Positions 34,421 to 42,409 of a DNA stretch of 52,977 nucleotides are shown piece by piece. The position numbers and the translations under genes were made by a program. Positions within the stretch are counted from its first letter, which is position 1; each line of letters opens with the position of its first letter. The stretch is from contig CAIKWZ010000032.1 of the NCBI GenBank assembly GCA_903831255.1, positions 1 through 52,977 on the forward strand, read 5' to 3'. Source of the DNA: an uncultured Alphaproteobacteria bacterium (GTDB lineage Bacteria; Pseudomonadota; Alphaproteobacteria; Caulobacterales; Hyphomonadaceae). Under the pieces are notes generated by a model that worked only from the letters and a program-made list of their open reading frames with translations, ran no database searches and was not told the origin of the DNA.

Positions 34421-34454
34421 ATTGAACCGCACTCTGGCCAGAGTTAACCTCAAT
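34421..34454. promoter_or_regulatory. 34-bp centred dyad before the lipoprotein gene
   Basis: ATTGA-N5-ACTCTGG|CCAGAGT-N5-TCAAT: a perfect 14-bp palindrome (34431-34444) flanked at exactly equal distance by ATTGA and TCAAT. It ends 21 nt before the lipoprotein ATG. It is probably an operator for a dimeric regulator; with no T-run it is not a terminator. Confidence 0.55.
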
Positions 34455-34475
34455 CGTTCCTTAAGGGTCTGATTG

Positions 34476-35063
34476 ATGTTGCTCCGCACTGTCGCCTTCA
34501 TGTCGGCTCTGGCTCTGGCGCTTGCGGCCTGCTCAGGCCCGTCCCTGGACGAGACGCCTGCTGAGACCTCTGCGACCGTGTCGCAGGGCGGCGCTTCCGG
34601 ATGCGAAGCACAGGCGAGTTCGCGCTGGACGACTGGCCCCGAGACAAACCTCACCCTTGAGGCGCGTTCCCTGGGTGAGAGCTGCGCTGAGGCCCTCGCC
34701 ACGCTCATCATTCGAGGCTCTGACGGGGCCCTGCTCTGGGCAAGCGCCTATCCAACGGCGGATGTCATGACCCTTCGGGACGCGAGCGATGCGACGGGCA
34801 TGGAGGCTGCGCTGACCCGCTGGATAGAGGCAGGCGACAGGACAACCGCGGACCTCCCTGAGTGGCCCACAGGAAAAGACGCGCCGAACGCCGGAGAATT
34901 CCCATTCTATCCGGAGGAGGGATGGGATGCAGCGTCATTCTCTGAATTGCGCAAAGCTGCCGCGCCGATGTTCTGTCACGTGCAGGGCATGGAGAGCCTC
35001 CGATGCCTGTCCGCGAAAGATGGCGCCGTGTCCACGATCGGCGTCCAGACCTTCCCCGGATGA
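34476..35063 (+). CDS. lipoprotein of unknown function
   Basis: A 195-aa protein with a lipoprotein signal (SALALALAACSG; lipidated Cys about residue 19). The mature part contains four further Cys residues (SGCEAQ, ESCAEAL, MFCHVQG, LRCLSAK) that could form two disulphides in the periplasm. No family is recognised. The ATG at 34476 follows AAGGG; a TTG three bases earlier is in frame. It sits between the GalM operon and the repeat protein, downstream of a striking dyad. Confidence 0.7.
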   Translation: MLLRTVAFMSALALALAACSGPSLDETPAETSATVSQGGASGCEAQASSRWTTGPETNLTLEARSLGESCAEALATLIIRGSDGALLWASAYPTADVMTLRDASDATGMEAALTRWIEAGDRTTADLPEWPTGKDAPNAGEFPFYPEEGWDAASFSELRKAAAPMFCHVQGMESLRCLSAKDGAVSTIGVQTFPG

Positions 35064-35127
35064 CGCTCCAGGGTCCGGCACCTGAACCGTTATGACACAC
35101 GATCTCGCCCATTAAGCGACTTTTCCG

Positions 35128-35277
35128 GCACAAGCGCCTGAAAATGTCCTCAAAATGAGGCCGCAGGGCGACATAAGTCACTGAAGTTATGAGTATTTAT
35201 CATCACAGCACCCTTTGAGAGGTCGGAGCTGTAACCGGCAGAGTTCCTGCAGAGGTCGTGGCAGCACAAGCGCCTGA
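35128..35277. repeat. 14-bp direct repeat in the leader of the repeat-protein gene
   Basis: GCACAAGCGCCTGA occurs exactly at 35128-35141 and again at 35264-35277, 136 bp apart, in the 273-nt gap before the secreted repeat-protein gene. It could be a pair of regulator sites or the trace of a duplication. Confidence 0.5.
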
Positions 35278-35336
35278 CAAGGACGTGCTGCAAAGTCGGC
35301 CAACGGGCGTTCCGCCTCATTGAAAGGGAATTTATC

Positions 35337-36329
35337 ATGTCGCTGTCCATGCTCCGCCTTCTTGGCGCCGCATCCGTCCTCGTCATCGCCTGCGCGCCCG
35401 CCGCGTTCGCCCAGGCGAAAGTCAACAAGGTCAACAACTCTCAGTCCAACTGGGCCGAGACGCGCGCGACGATCAATGCAAACCTTTCAAAAGTGACAGA
35501 AGACGTCTCGATGACCTCAGCGTCGATCGCGAACTCCTTCTCCGCGTCACTCGGCGGCAACTCCACCGTCAACAACTTCCAGGACAGCTGGAAGAACGGC
35601 TCAGCCAACCTGAACATCAAAGCCAACGACACTCTGGGTTCGCTTACCGCAACGGCGGCGACCATCGGAAACTCGGCTTCGATCGAGATCGACGCTCTCG
35701 CCGGCGGCAGCACGAGCGGCAACTCGGTGGTCAAGAGCACGCAGCTGACCCACCTCGGAAAGTTCACCTCCAACCTCAACATCGAAGGTTCGAACATCTC
35801 CGGCACGACACCGGACGGCGGCGGCCCTGTGACCGCCATCTCGGGCACGGCGGCTGCGATCGCGAACTCGCTGTCGGTCAACGTGAAGGGCGACCTTAAC
35901 GCGACGAACACTCAGTATTTCAATGGCGACGTTCGCTCCACGATCAACGCCAAACTGAACGACGTCACGGGCGACGTAACTCTGACCTCCGCGGCGATCG
36001 CCAACTCCGCATCGTTCGAAACGACGGACTCAAAAGTCGTCAATATCAGCAACACGCAGATGGCCGGCTACGATCCGACCGCCCTGACGAACCTCCAGCT
36101 TGGCAAAGTGGTCGGCGACGTCTCTGTCACCACGGCGGCGATCTCAAACTCGCTCAGCGTCTCGACCCTGCCCGCGACGGCCTCGCTCAACGTCAACACC
36201 AACCAGCAGAACCGCGCCTACACCGAGGCCACGGCGAACATCAATCTTGGAGATGTGACCGGATCGGTTTCGGCCACGTCGGCGGCGATCGGGAACTCTG
36301 TCTCGATCAATAACCTTCCGAAGTTCTGA
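35337..36329 (+). CDS. secreted Asn/Thr/Ser-rich six-repeat protein
   Basis: A 330-aa exported protein with a signal ending PAAFA-Q (a lipobox-like VIAC at residues 16-19 is a weaker alternative). The mature part has six degenerate repeats of about 46-65 residues. Each ends in T-x-A-A-I-x-N-S-x-S, at residues 60, 106, 171, 217, 265 and 314, and four are led by GDVTGDV-like strands. A Gln-bearing segment begins each repeat (NNSQSN, NNFQDS, KSTQLT, TNTQYF, SNTQMA, TNQQNR). Regular beta and Asn/Gln ladders suggest a beta-solenoid or curlin-like fibre or adhesin. No exact family is recognised. AAAGGGA precedes the ATG, and a strong terminator follows. Confidence 0.8.
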   Translation: MSLSMLRLLGAASVLVIACAPAAFAQAKVNKVNNSQSNWAETRATINANLSKVTEDVSMTSASIANSFSASLGGNSTVNNFQDSWKNGSANLNIKANDTLGSLTATAATIGNSASIEIDALAGGSTSGNSVVKSTQLTHLGKFTSNLNIEGSNISGTTPDGGGPVTAISGTAAAIANSLSVNVKGDLNATNTQYFNGDVRSTINAKLNDVTGDVTLTSAAIANSASFETTDSKVVNISNTQMAGYDPTALTNLQLGKVVGDVSVTTAAISNSLSVSTLPATASLNVNTNQQNRAYTEATANINLGDVTGSVSATSAAIGNSVSINNLPKF

Positions 36330-36367
36330 GACAACAGGCGCCAGTCTCTGTCGCCGACACCACTCGA

Positions 36368-36395
36368 GGGCGCCTCTTCCGGGAGGCGCCCTTTT
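36368..36395 (+). terminator. rho-independent terminator
   Basis: GGGCGCCTC (36368-36376) pairs perfectly with GAGGCGCCC (36383-36391) around a six-base loop, followed by TTTT and then CGTTTT. It ends the repeat-protein transcript and separates it from the convergent HTH gene. Confidence 0.85.
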
Positions 36396-36433
36396 CGTTT
36401 TGATCGAGACATACTTCCGCCGGGACCGGGGGC

Positions 36434-36844
36434 TTACCGCAGCCGTTCAGAAAATTCGGCGGCGACTGGCTCAGCGGCCGATAACAGTCGGGCCTCCAGA
36501 CTTCGATAAAGGGCCAGAACCTCCCGCCCCTCCGGGGTTAACCTCGCCCCGCCGCCCCGCCGTCCACCCGCAGATGTCTCAACCAGGGGCGCCCGGAAAA
36601 GACTGTTCATCGTCTCCACAAGTCGCCAGGCGCGCGAATAACTCATCTCCAGAGCCAGAGCAGCCTTCGAGATAGACCCGCTGGCGTCAATCTGTTCGAG
36701 CAAAGCCGCCTTCCCTGGACCCAGAGCGGGTTCATCCGGACCGATAACACGCAGTCGAATGTCGAAAACGCGCGGAGAATTCGCCGGATCGATGCTTCCA
36801 GCAGACCTTCGCATATCGGCAAGTCGCCCCCCGCGCCTCATCAT
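36434..36844 (-). CDS. ModE-type winged-helix DNA-binding protein without molybdate domains
   Basis: A 136-aa regulator. The ModE N-terminal wHTH pattern is clear: LGPGKAALLEQIDASGSISK, then ALEMSYSRAWRLVETMN and GGRRGGGARLTPEGREVLALY. The molybdate-binding (TOBE/MOP) domains of full ModE are missing, so it may not sense molybdate. It begins 7 nt after the aminotransferase stop and is probably co-transcribed with it and with the upstream amidase. Targets are unknown. Confidence 0.88.
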   Translation of the reverse strand: MMRRGGRLADMRRSAGSIDPANSPRVFDIRLRVIGPDEPALGPGKAALLEQIDASGSISKAALALEMSYSRAWRLVETMNSLFRAPLVETSAGGRRGGGARLTPEGREVLALYRSLEARLLSAAEPVAAEFSERLR

Positions 36845-36851
36845 TCAATCC

Positions 36852-38018
36852 TCATCCCGAGGTCCCCATCAGATTACGGGCGATCGCGAGCCGTCTCACA
36901 CCCTCCTCCAGCGTTTGCTCCGACTTCGCAAAACAGAGACGAACGAGGGCGTCCTCAGGAGGAGACGCGTAGAACGCAGAAAATGGAATCGTCGCCACGC
37001 CCGCTTCCTTCACTGCCCGAAAAGCGAACTCGGCGCATGATGCACGAACCCCGGAGCGCGCAAGATCGACCGACAGAAAATAGGTGCCTGCAGCCGGCAG
37101 AACGTGAAACCCCTCCTCAGACAACCGCCGGGTGAGAGTGTCCCTTAATCCCTGAAGTCTCCCTCGCATCGCGCTTAACCTGTCGGCCGCGGTCTGCAAC
37201 CCGAATGCGACAGCGGTCTGAAGCATGGGCGGGGTCGTGAAGGTAAGAAACTGATGCGCCCTCGCAAACGCCTCCGTCAGCTCCGGCCCGGCGCAGGCGA
37301 AACCAACCTTCCACCCCGTCATGGAAAACATCTTGCCAGCCGAGCCGATCTTGATGGTTCGATCCCGCATACCGGGCATCCCCATCATGGAGCGATGGAC
37401 CGCCGGTCCGAACACACATTCTTCCCAGACCTCATCGCTGATGCAGATGCAGTCGTTCTCAATGCAGAGCCTCGCGATCAGTGAAAGGTCCTCCTCATCC
37501 ATGACGGATGCGGAGGGATTGAGCGGAGTATTAATAATGACAACGCGTGTTTTCGACGAGAAGGCGTCCAGGAGACGCTGCGTGTCCACCTTCCAGCTCG
37601 GCGGCCGAAGGCGCACAAATCTGGCCTCGGCGCCCGCCCGTCGAAGCATCGGCAGGTAACTGTCATAAGCCGGCTCGAAAAGAATGACTTCATCGCCGGG
37701 ACTGAGGACGGCCAGAAGGGCGGCGGCGAGGGCCTCGGTTGCGCCTGAAGTGACGGTGATGTTTCGGCGCCAGTCCAGATCGAGGCTCTGCGTCGTGTTG
37801 TAATGATCGGCGATGGCGGAGCGCAGTTCGGGGAGCCCCCTCATCGGAGGGTATTGATTGGGCCCCTCCATGACCGCTTGCGCCGCCCTCGCCCTCAGAT
37901 CCTCCGGGCCATCCCACTCAGGAAATCCCTGACCAAGATTGATCGCGCCGGTTTCCCGCGCAAGACCAGACATGACATCAAACACCGTCTCGCCGAGACC
38001 TGAAAAAACAGGGTTCAC
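36852..38018 (-). CDS. class I/II PLP aminotransferase
   Basis: A 388-aa enzyme of the methionine/glutamine (kynurenine) aminotransferase branch. INLGQGFPEWDGPEDL is the family N-terminus, NTPLNPSASV holds the PLP-contacting Asn, ISDEVWEE the Asp, and SAGKMFSMTGWKVGF the Schiff-base Lys (K229). The start overlaps the nitrilase-family amidase stop as ATGA. Such pairs are known as transaminase/omega-amidase routes, in which glutamine-dependent transamination (for example closing methionine salvage) is pulled forward by hydrolysis of alpha-ketoglutaramate. Substrate preference is inferred from this pairing. Confidence 0.92.
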   Translation of the reverse strand: MNPVFSGLGETVFDVMSGLARETGAINLGQGFPEWDGPEDLRARAAQAVMEGPNQYPPMRGLPELRSAIADHYNTTQSLDLDWRRNITVTSGATEALAAALLAVLSPGDEVILFEPAYDSYLPMLRRAGAEARFVRLRPPSWKVDTQRLLDAFSSKTRVVIINTPLNPSASVMDEEDLSLIARLCIENDCICISDEVWEECVFGPAVHRSMMGMPGMRDRTIKIGSAGKMFSMTGWKVGFACAGPELTEAFARAHQFLTFTTPPMLQTAVAFGLQTAADRLSAMRGRLQGLRDTLTRRLSEEGFHVLPAAGTYFLSVDLARSGVRASCAEFAFRAVKEAGVATIPFSAFYASPPEDALVRLCFAKSEQTLEEGVRRLAIARNLMGTSG

Positions 38019-38854
38019 TCAGGCCTCTCCCCATCGCGTAGCTGGTAGGCGCGGTCATGCCGCAGCGCCGGTATCTGCCGACGAACCCGTGCGACCTCCT
38101 CCAGATCCAGGCGAGCGTGGATCAGTCCGGGCCCGGTCGCAGCTTCCGCCAGAACATCGCCCCACGGCCCGATGATAAGCGAGTGACCGAAGGTTTCCCG
38201 TCCATCCTCGTGGCGACCCTCCTGGGCCGGTGCAATCACAAACGACCCTGTCTCGATGGCCCGCGCCCGCAGAAGAACATGCCAATGAGCCTCCCCCGTG
38301 ATCCGGGTGAAGGCCGCGGGAACGGCAATGATATGAGCGCCGGCCTTCGCAAGATCGCGGTGGAGATGAGGAAAACGCACATCATAACAGACAGTCAGAC
38401 CAATGCGCCCGCCAGGAATATCGGCGACGACAGCCTCGTCTCCGGGAGCGAAGCTGGAGGATTCCCGATGCACCTGACCATCCTTCAGTTCCACATCAAA
38501 CATGTGGATCTTGTCATATCGGGCGCGCACCGCCCCGTCCGGACCGATGAGAAAACTCCGGTTTGCGCATCGCTGGTCCTCCAGTCGGATGGGGAGCGAG
38601 CCCACTAGCAGCCAGACCTCCAGCTTTGCAGCGAGTTTACGAAACGACCCCAGGGCCTCGTCCGACGCTTCAGAGCCCGACTTCGCAAAGACAGACCCGG
38701 GAGAGCGATCCATCAGCGATGTCATTTCAGGCGTAGCGATCAGCTGGGCGCCCTCCCGGGCCGCACGCGAGATAAGATCGCTGGCGGTGGCGACATTATC
38801 AGACACGGAGATCCCGGAACGCATCTGAACGCATGATACCCGAATTTCTGACAT
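38015..38854 (-). CDS. carbon-nitrogen hydrolase, omega-amidase/Nit type
   Basis: A 279-aa nitrilase-superfamily amidase with the catalytic triad E43 (TPEM), K115 (YDKIHMFD) and C156 (TVCYDVRFP). The KIHMFD and CYDVRFP motifs are those of Nit1/omega-amidase-type enzymes, which hydrolyse alpha-ketoglutaramate or deaminated glutathione. It is coupled (ATGA) to the aminotransferase that would make such keto-amides. It is cytoplasmic. A second, more distant nitrilase-family gene lies at 45760-46650. Confidence 0.92.
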   Translation of the reverse strand: MSEIRVSCVQMRSGISVSDNVATASDLISRAAREGAQLIATPEMTSLMDRSPGSVFAKSGSEASDEALGSFRKLAAKLEVWLLVGSLPIRLEDQRCANRSFLIGPDGAVRARYDKIHMFDVELKDGQVHRESSSFAPGDEAVVADIPGGRIGLTVCYDVRFPHLHRDLAKAGAHIIAVPAAFTRITGEAHWHVLLRARAIETGSFVIAPAQEGRHEDGRETFGHSLIIGPWGDVLAEAATGPGLIHARLDLEEVARVRRQIPALRHDRAYQLRDGERPE

Positions 38855-39146
38855 GATCGGCGGGTCCTGAAGGATTGAACTCGGCGTTCATCTTAACGAT
38901 CCCTGTCGCCGGAAACAGCCCGTCAGAACGGCGAAGCAGGGAAAAACGCCTTCGGCGATCCCCTCTGACGGGCGCACGGGCGACGGACGCCGCGCTCTAT
39001 GGTATGCGCCTTGCTAAGTGATGGTCCTCTGCCCCATGCAGCCGGCCAGTTTTTGCGGATTCGTTATCGTGCGCTCCACCCCCTCGCCGGCACAGATAGA
39101 GCCGTCAGGCCGCCCAGGGTCCCTCGGGAATGGGCGCGCGGTCTTC

Positions 39147-40364
39147 ATGGGCAAATCGCTCAGTGAAGCGATGGATATGGCGGCGCTCCTGATCTGGGTG
39201 ACCATCTCAACCATCCCCCTGCCCGCCGTATCGGTTTTCAACTACATGCTCGCGGGTTTCTTTCTGTCCGGTTTCGGCCGCGACCCCAGGCAGTTGCTGC
39301 CCGCAGCGGCTCGAAGCTGGCCGGTCTTCCTGCTTCCCCTCCTGGCTATCCTCTCAAGCCTCTGGGCGCCCTCTGCCGCCGATGCGATCCGACGGGGCGT
39401 TCTGCTGGCGCTGACAGGCGTTTTCGCCATCTACCTCGGAAGTCGGCTGAGCGGGCGACAGATCATTTCGGGATATTTTCTCGTTGAGCTGGTGGCAGGG
39501 CTGCTGAGCATCGCTGCGCCCAACGTCGAGGGCGGGGTCGCCAGGGGGATCTTCGATCAGAAGAACGTGCTCGCCATTCACATGTTCTTTCTCTACGTGA
39601 CCAGCCTCGCGATCATTCTCGATGGACGGTTCTATCTGCCTTTGCGCCTTGCAGCGCTGGCGGGGGCCCCGATCGCTGTGGTCCTTATCATCCTCAGCCA
39701 ATCTGCAACGACGCTGGGTTTCCTCGGGGTCGCCTCCCTCGCCTTCGTGCTTCATGCGCTGATCTGGACCCCCGCAAGCCGGATCCGCCACCTTCGAACC
39801 GCGCTGAGCCTCGTCATCGTCGTTCTGGTTTCTCTCGCCCTGTTCGCAGCTCTCGGCATCCTCCAGATCAATGTGTACGAGGAGGTTCTCAACCTTCTGG
39901 GTAAGGACAGCACCCTCACGGGCCGCACCTACCTCTGGGACCAGGCCAGACGCCTGATGGCGGAAAATCCGCTGACGGGCCTTGGAGCCAACGGGTTCTG
40001 GCGACCCGAGACCGGCCAGGCGAACTCAATCCTGACCTACTTCTCCTATGAAAGGTACACCGGGTTCAGCTTTCACAACTCCTACCTCGAGAACGGCGTC
40101 CAGATGGGCTACCCGGGAATGTTCGCCACCATCCTCCTTGCCGCCTGGGGCCTGCTCTCTGCGCTCCGTAACTGGGTGCTCAGCCAGACCATCATCAACG
40201 CCTTCTTCCTCGTCGTCACCACGCTGGTGGTCATACGTTCCAATACGGAAGTCGATCTCGCAGGCGAGCTTGGCATCACGAACATCCTGCTGATGATCGG
40301 CGCTGTCCGACGAAATCCCCCAGCCGCCGCGCAGACACACCCGTCCAAGGGAAAACAGCCATGA
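39147..40364 (+). CDS. O-antigen ligase/ExoQ-like polysaccharide polymerase
   Basis: A ~405-aa membrane protein with about 10-12 helices. The large periplasmic loop has the family pattern: KDSTLTGRTYLWDQARRLMA, PLTGLGANGFW and FSFHNSYLENGVQMGYPG. This resembles ExoQ-type polymerases of exopolysaccharide clusters and WaaL ligases. ATG 39147 (MGKSLSEAM) was chosen because the longer frame upstream to 39018 is not membrane-like. It overlaps a family 2 glycosyltransferase gene by ATGA. Confidence 0.9.
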   Translation: MGKSLSEAMDMAALLIWVTISTIPLPAVSVFNYMLAGFFLSGFGRDPRQLLPAAARSWPVFLLPLLAILSSLWAPSAADAIRRGVLLALTGVFAIYLGSRLSGRQIISGYFLVELVAGLLSIAAPNVEGGVARGIFDQKNVLAIHMFFLYVTSLAIILDGRFYLPLRLAALAGAPIAVVLIILSQSATTLGFLGVASLAFVLHALIWTPASRIRHLRTALSLVIVVLVSLALFAALGILQINVYEEVLNLLGKDSTLTGRTYLWDQARRLMAENPLTGLGANGFWRPETGQANSILTYFSYERYTGFSFHNSYLENGVQMGYPGMFATILLAAWGLLSALRNWVLSQTIINAFFLVVTTLVVIRSNTEVDLAGELGITNILLMIGAVRRNPPAAAQTHPSKGKQP

Positions 40365-41335
40365 CTGAACCCCTGAAGACGCCGGACGTCTCCATCATCG
40401 TCGCGGCGTGGAGATGCGGCGATAAAATCAGACCCGCCATAAACTCAGCCTTAGCCGCCAGGGACGTTTCCATCGAAGTTGTCGTCGTGGATGACGCATC
40501 GCCCGACGATACCTTTGAAGTTCTGCGGGACATCGCCGCGCAGGACCCGCGCGTGCGAATTGACCGGCTGCCGGCCAACTCAGGCCCCTCGGGAGCCCGA
40601 AACAGGGCTATCGATCTCGCCTGCGGCGAGTTCATCGCGGTTCTGGATGCAGACGACGCAATGTCCCCGGAGCGCCTGGGGCACATGATGGAGTGCGCAC
40701 GAACCAACGGCGCCGACATCGTGATAGACGATCTGATCGCGGTGGACGCAGACGGTCGCAGATCAGAAGACCGGCCTTTCCTGAAATCGTCATTCTTTCG
40801 CCAATCCCGTCCGATCGACCTTGCAACCTGGGTGCGCTACAACACGCCGGCCCGGGGACGTGACTCGATCGGCTATCTGAAGCCCCTCATTCGGCGAACA
40901 CTGCTCAACCGTATGGGGCTGCGCTACGATCCGGAGCTGAGAAACGGCGAAGACTACGATCTTATCGCGCGGCTCCTCGCGTGCGGGGCGCGCATGCACT
41001 TCACGGCTCAGGCAGGCTATTTCTATCAGCGCTCACCCGGGTCTATCTCGCATCGGCTGACGCCTAAACACACGCGAGACTGGATCGAGGCGGATATCCG
41101 TTTCAACAACCGGTTCGGCGCATCCCTGGCCCCCGACGCCCGAAGGGCGCTCTTATCGCGCAGACGCGGATTGAACGATGCGCATCTGTTCATTTGCGCT
41201 GTAGACGCGATCAAACAGGGAAGAGGACGCGACCTTCCCGGGCTCTTTCTGAAGTCTCCGCTATCGGCCCCCTTCAGCGCCGGAGTGCTCGGCAAGATCG
41301 CGCTTGGCAAAGTCATCGGCCGACGGATCGTCTGA
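40361..41335 (+). CDS. glycosyltransferase family 2
   Basis: A 324-aa GT-A glycosyltransferase. VSIIVAAWRCGDKI starts the nucleotide-sugar fold, VVVDDASPDDT carries the first Asp motif, GPSGARNRAID follows, and AVLDADDAMSPERL carries the metal-binding D-x-D. The C-terminal third (YDPELRNGEDYDLIARLL) is of the type seen in ExoO-like succinoglycan transferases. It is coupled to the polymerase upstream and converges on a GH16 gene, forming a small polysaccharide locus. Confidence 0.92.
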   Translation: MTEPLKTPDVSIIVAAWRCGDKIRPAINSALAARDVSIEVVVVDDASPDDTFEVLRDIAAQDPRVRIDRLPANSGPSGARNRAIDLACGEFIAVLDADDAMSPERLGHMMECARTNGADIVIDDLIAVDADGRRSEDRPFLKSSFFRQSRPIDLATWVRYNTPARGRDSIGYLKPLIRRTLLNRMGLRYDPELRNGEDYDLIARLLACGARMHFTAQAGYFYQRSPGSISHRLTPKHTRDWIEADIRFNNRFGASLAPDARRALLSRRRGLNDAHLFICAVDAIKQGRGRDLPGLFLKSPLSAPFSAGVLGKIALGKVIGRRIV

Positions 41336-41361
41336 CAGGAAAACTCGGCGCCGGGTCCGCG

Positions 41362-42216
41362 TCATCTCGTCGGGAAGATATCGCTGCACTGAGACCCCGC
41401 CTCTCCCAGCGGGACGTGTGACATGCAGCGATAGGCGGCGGAGGCCTTACGAAACCGCGGAACCCCGGCCCACTGCAGGGCTGAACCGGCAGGCGCCCAG
41501 ATATTGGCGATCACGCGGCTGCTGGCGGTGGGAACAGGTATCTTCGCTCCCGCGCTGACCGCCGTATGGACAAGACGCCCGTCGACAAACCACCGGATCG
41601 AACCGGGAGACCATTCAAACGCATAAAGATGATAAGCCGCCGACGCGTCAAACCCAAGATCGATAGGCAGAGAGCCGACAGGATCGCCGCTGAAGTAATT
41701 CACATGAACCTGTCGGGGATTGCGTCCAAGAAATTCAAAATCGATCTCGTGATGGGGGTCATCGAATCCTGGACCAGTATGGGTGAAGAAGGACGCGATC
41801 ACGCCTGGCTCGCGAGGGGCTCGCATCACCACTTCATAGCGTCCGTATCCGAAAAAACCCTTCTGTTGAAATTCAGCGCCCGTGTAGGGGTGTCTGCCGA
41901 TCCTTTTTTTCTCCAAGTTTAATGTCATTCCGGAGGCGTCGAACCGGATATTGGCAGGCTTGTAACCAGTCTGCAGCCACTCCGCATACATCACGTAATC
42001 CGCCCGATAGTGGAGATTTCGATCCAGTCCCTTTCTGAAATCCGTCACAAACCCGGCATCCGGCGCTCGACCCGTATTCTGGGAGCGCGCCCGCACAGGA
42101 TCAGCCAGCGCAGCGTCGCCCCCCCCGGGCTTGAGAAAGCTCCCCCCCCCCAAAACCAGGATGAAAGCCGAAACGATGGGGACCGCGAATGCCATCCATC
42201 TCCGCTTACTGATCAT
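41362..42216 (-). CDS. glycoside hydrolase family 16 endo-beta-glucanase
   Basis: An exported GH16 enzyme of ~284 aa. The catalytic motif HEIDFEFLG contains nucleophile Glu and acid/base Glu in the E-I-D-x-E pattern. YGRYEVVMRAP, FEWSPGSIRWFVDGRLV and NIWAPAG complete the fold. The N-terminus has a membrane-inserting segment (AVPIVSAFILVLGGG). ATG 42216 is preferred, with GGGGGAT upstream; the frame is open to 42354. It resembles ExoK/ExsH-type glycanases that trim exopolysaccharide, which fits the convergent polymerase and transferase genes. Confidence 0.9.
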   Translation of the reverse strand: MISKRRWMAFAVPIVSAFILVLGGGSFLKPGGGDAALADPVRARSQNTGRAPDAGFVTDFRKGLDRNLHYRADYVMYAEWLQTGYKPANIRFDASGMTLNLEKKRIGRHPYTGAEFQQKGFFGYGRYEVVMRAPREPGVIASFFTHTGPGFDDPHHEIDFEFLGRNPRQVHVNYFSGDPVGSLPIDLGFDASAAYHLYAFEWSPGSIRWFVDGRLVHTAVSAGAKIPVPTASSRVIANIWAPAGSALQWAGVPRFRKASAAYRCMSHVPLGEAGSQCSDIFPTR

Positions 42217-42409
42217 CTCATCCCCCATACCTGACCCAAAGATGGCGGAAGCACGTTCACTGACCGGCTCGTTAAGGGCAATGCAATTCCCGTCGACAGG
42301 GAACCCTCGCGGCGTGCGAAAACTTGAAAGCAGGAGTTGCCTCAGCCCGGACAATCATCAGATGCTGACAACCAAACATAAGGCGTCGCGCCAAGGGGAG
42401 ATATCCGTC

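Noticed and set aside
34421-34454. Dyad considered as the terminator of the galM operon
   Set aside because: There is no T-run, and the symmetry extends in spaced blocks, which suits a protein-binding site better.
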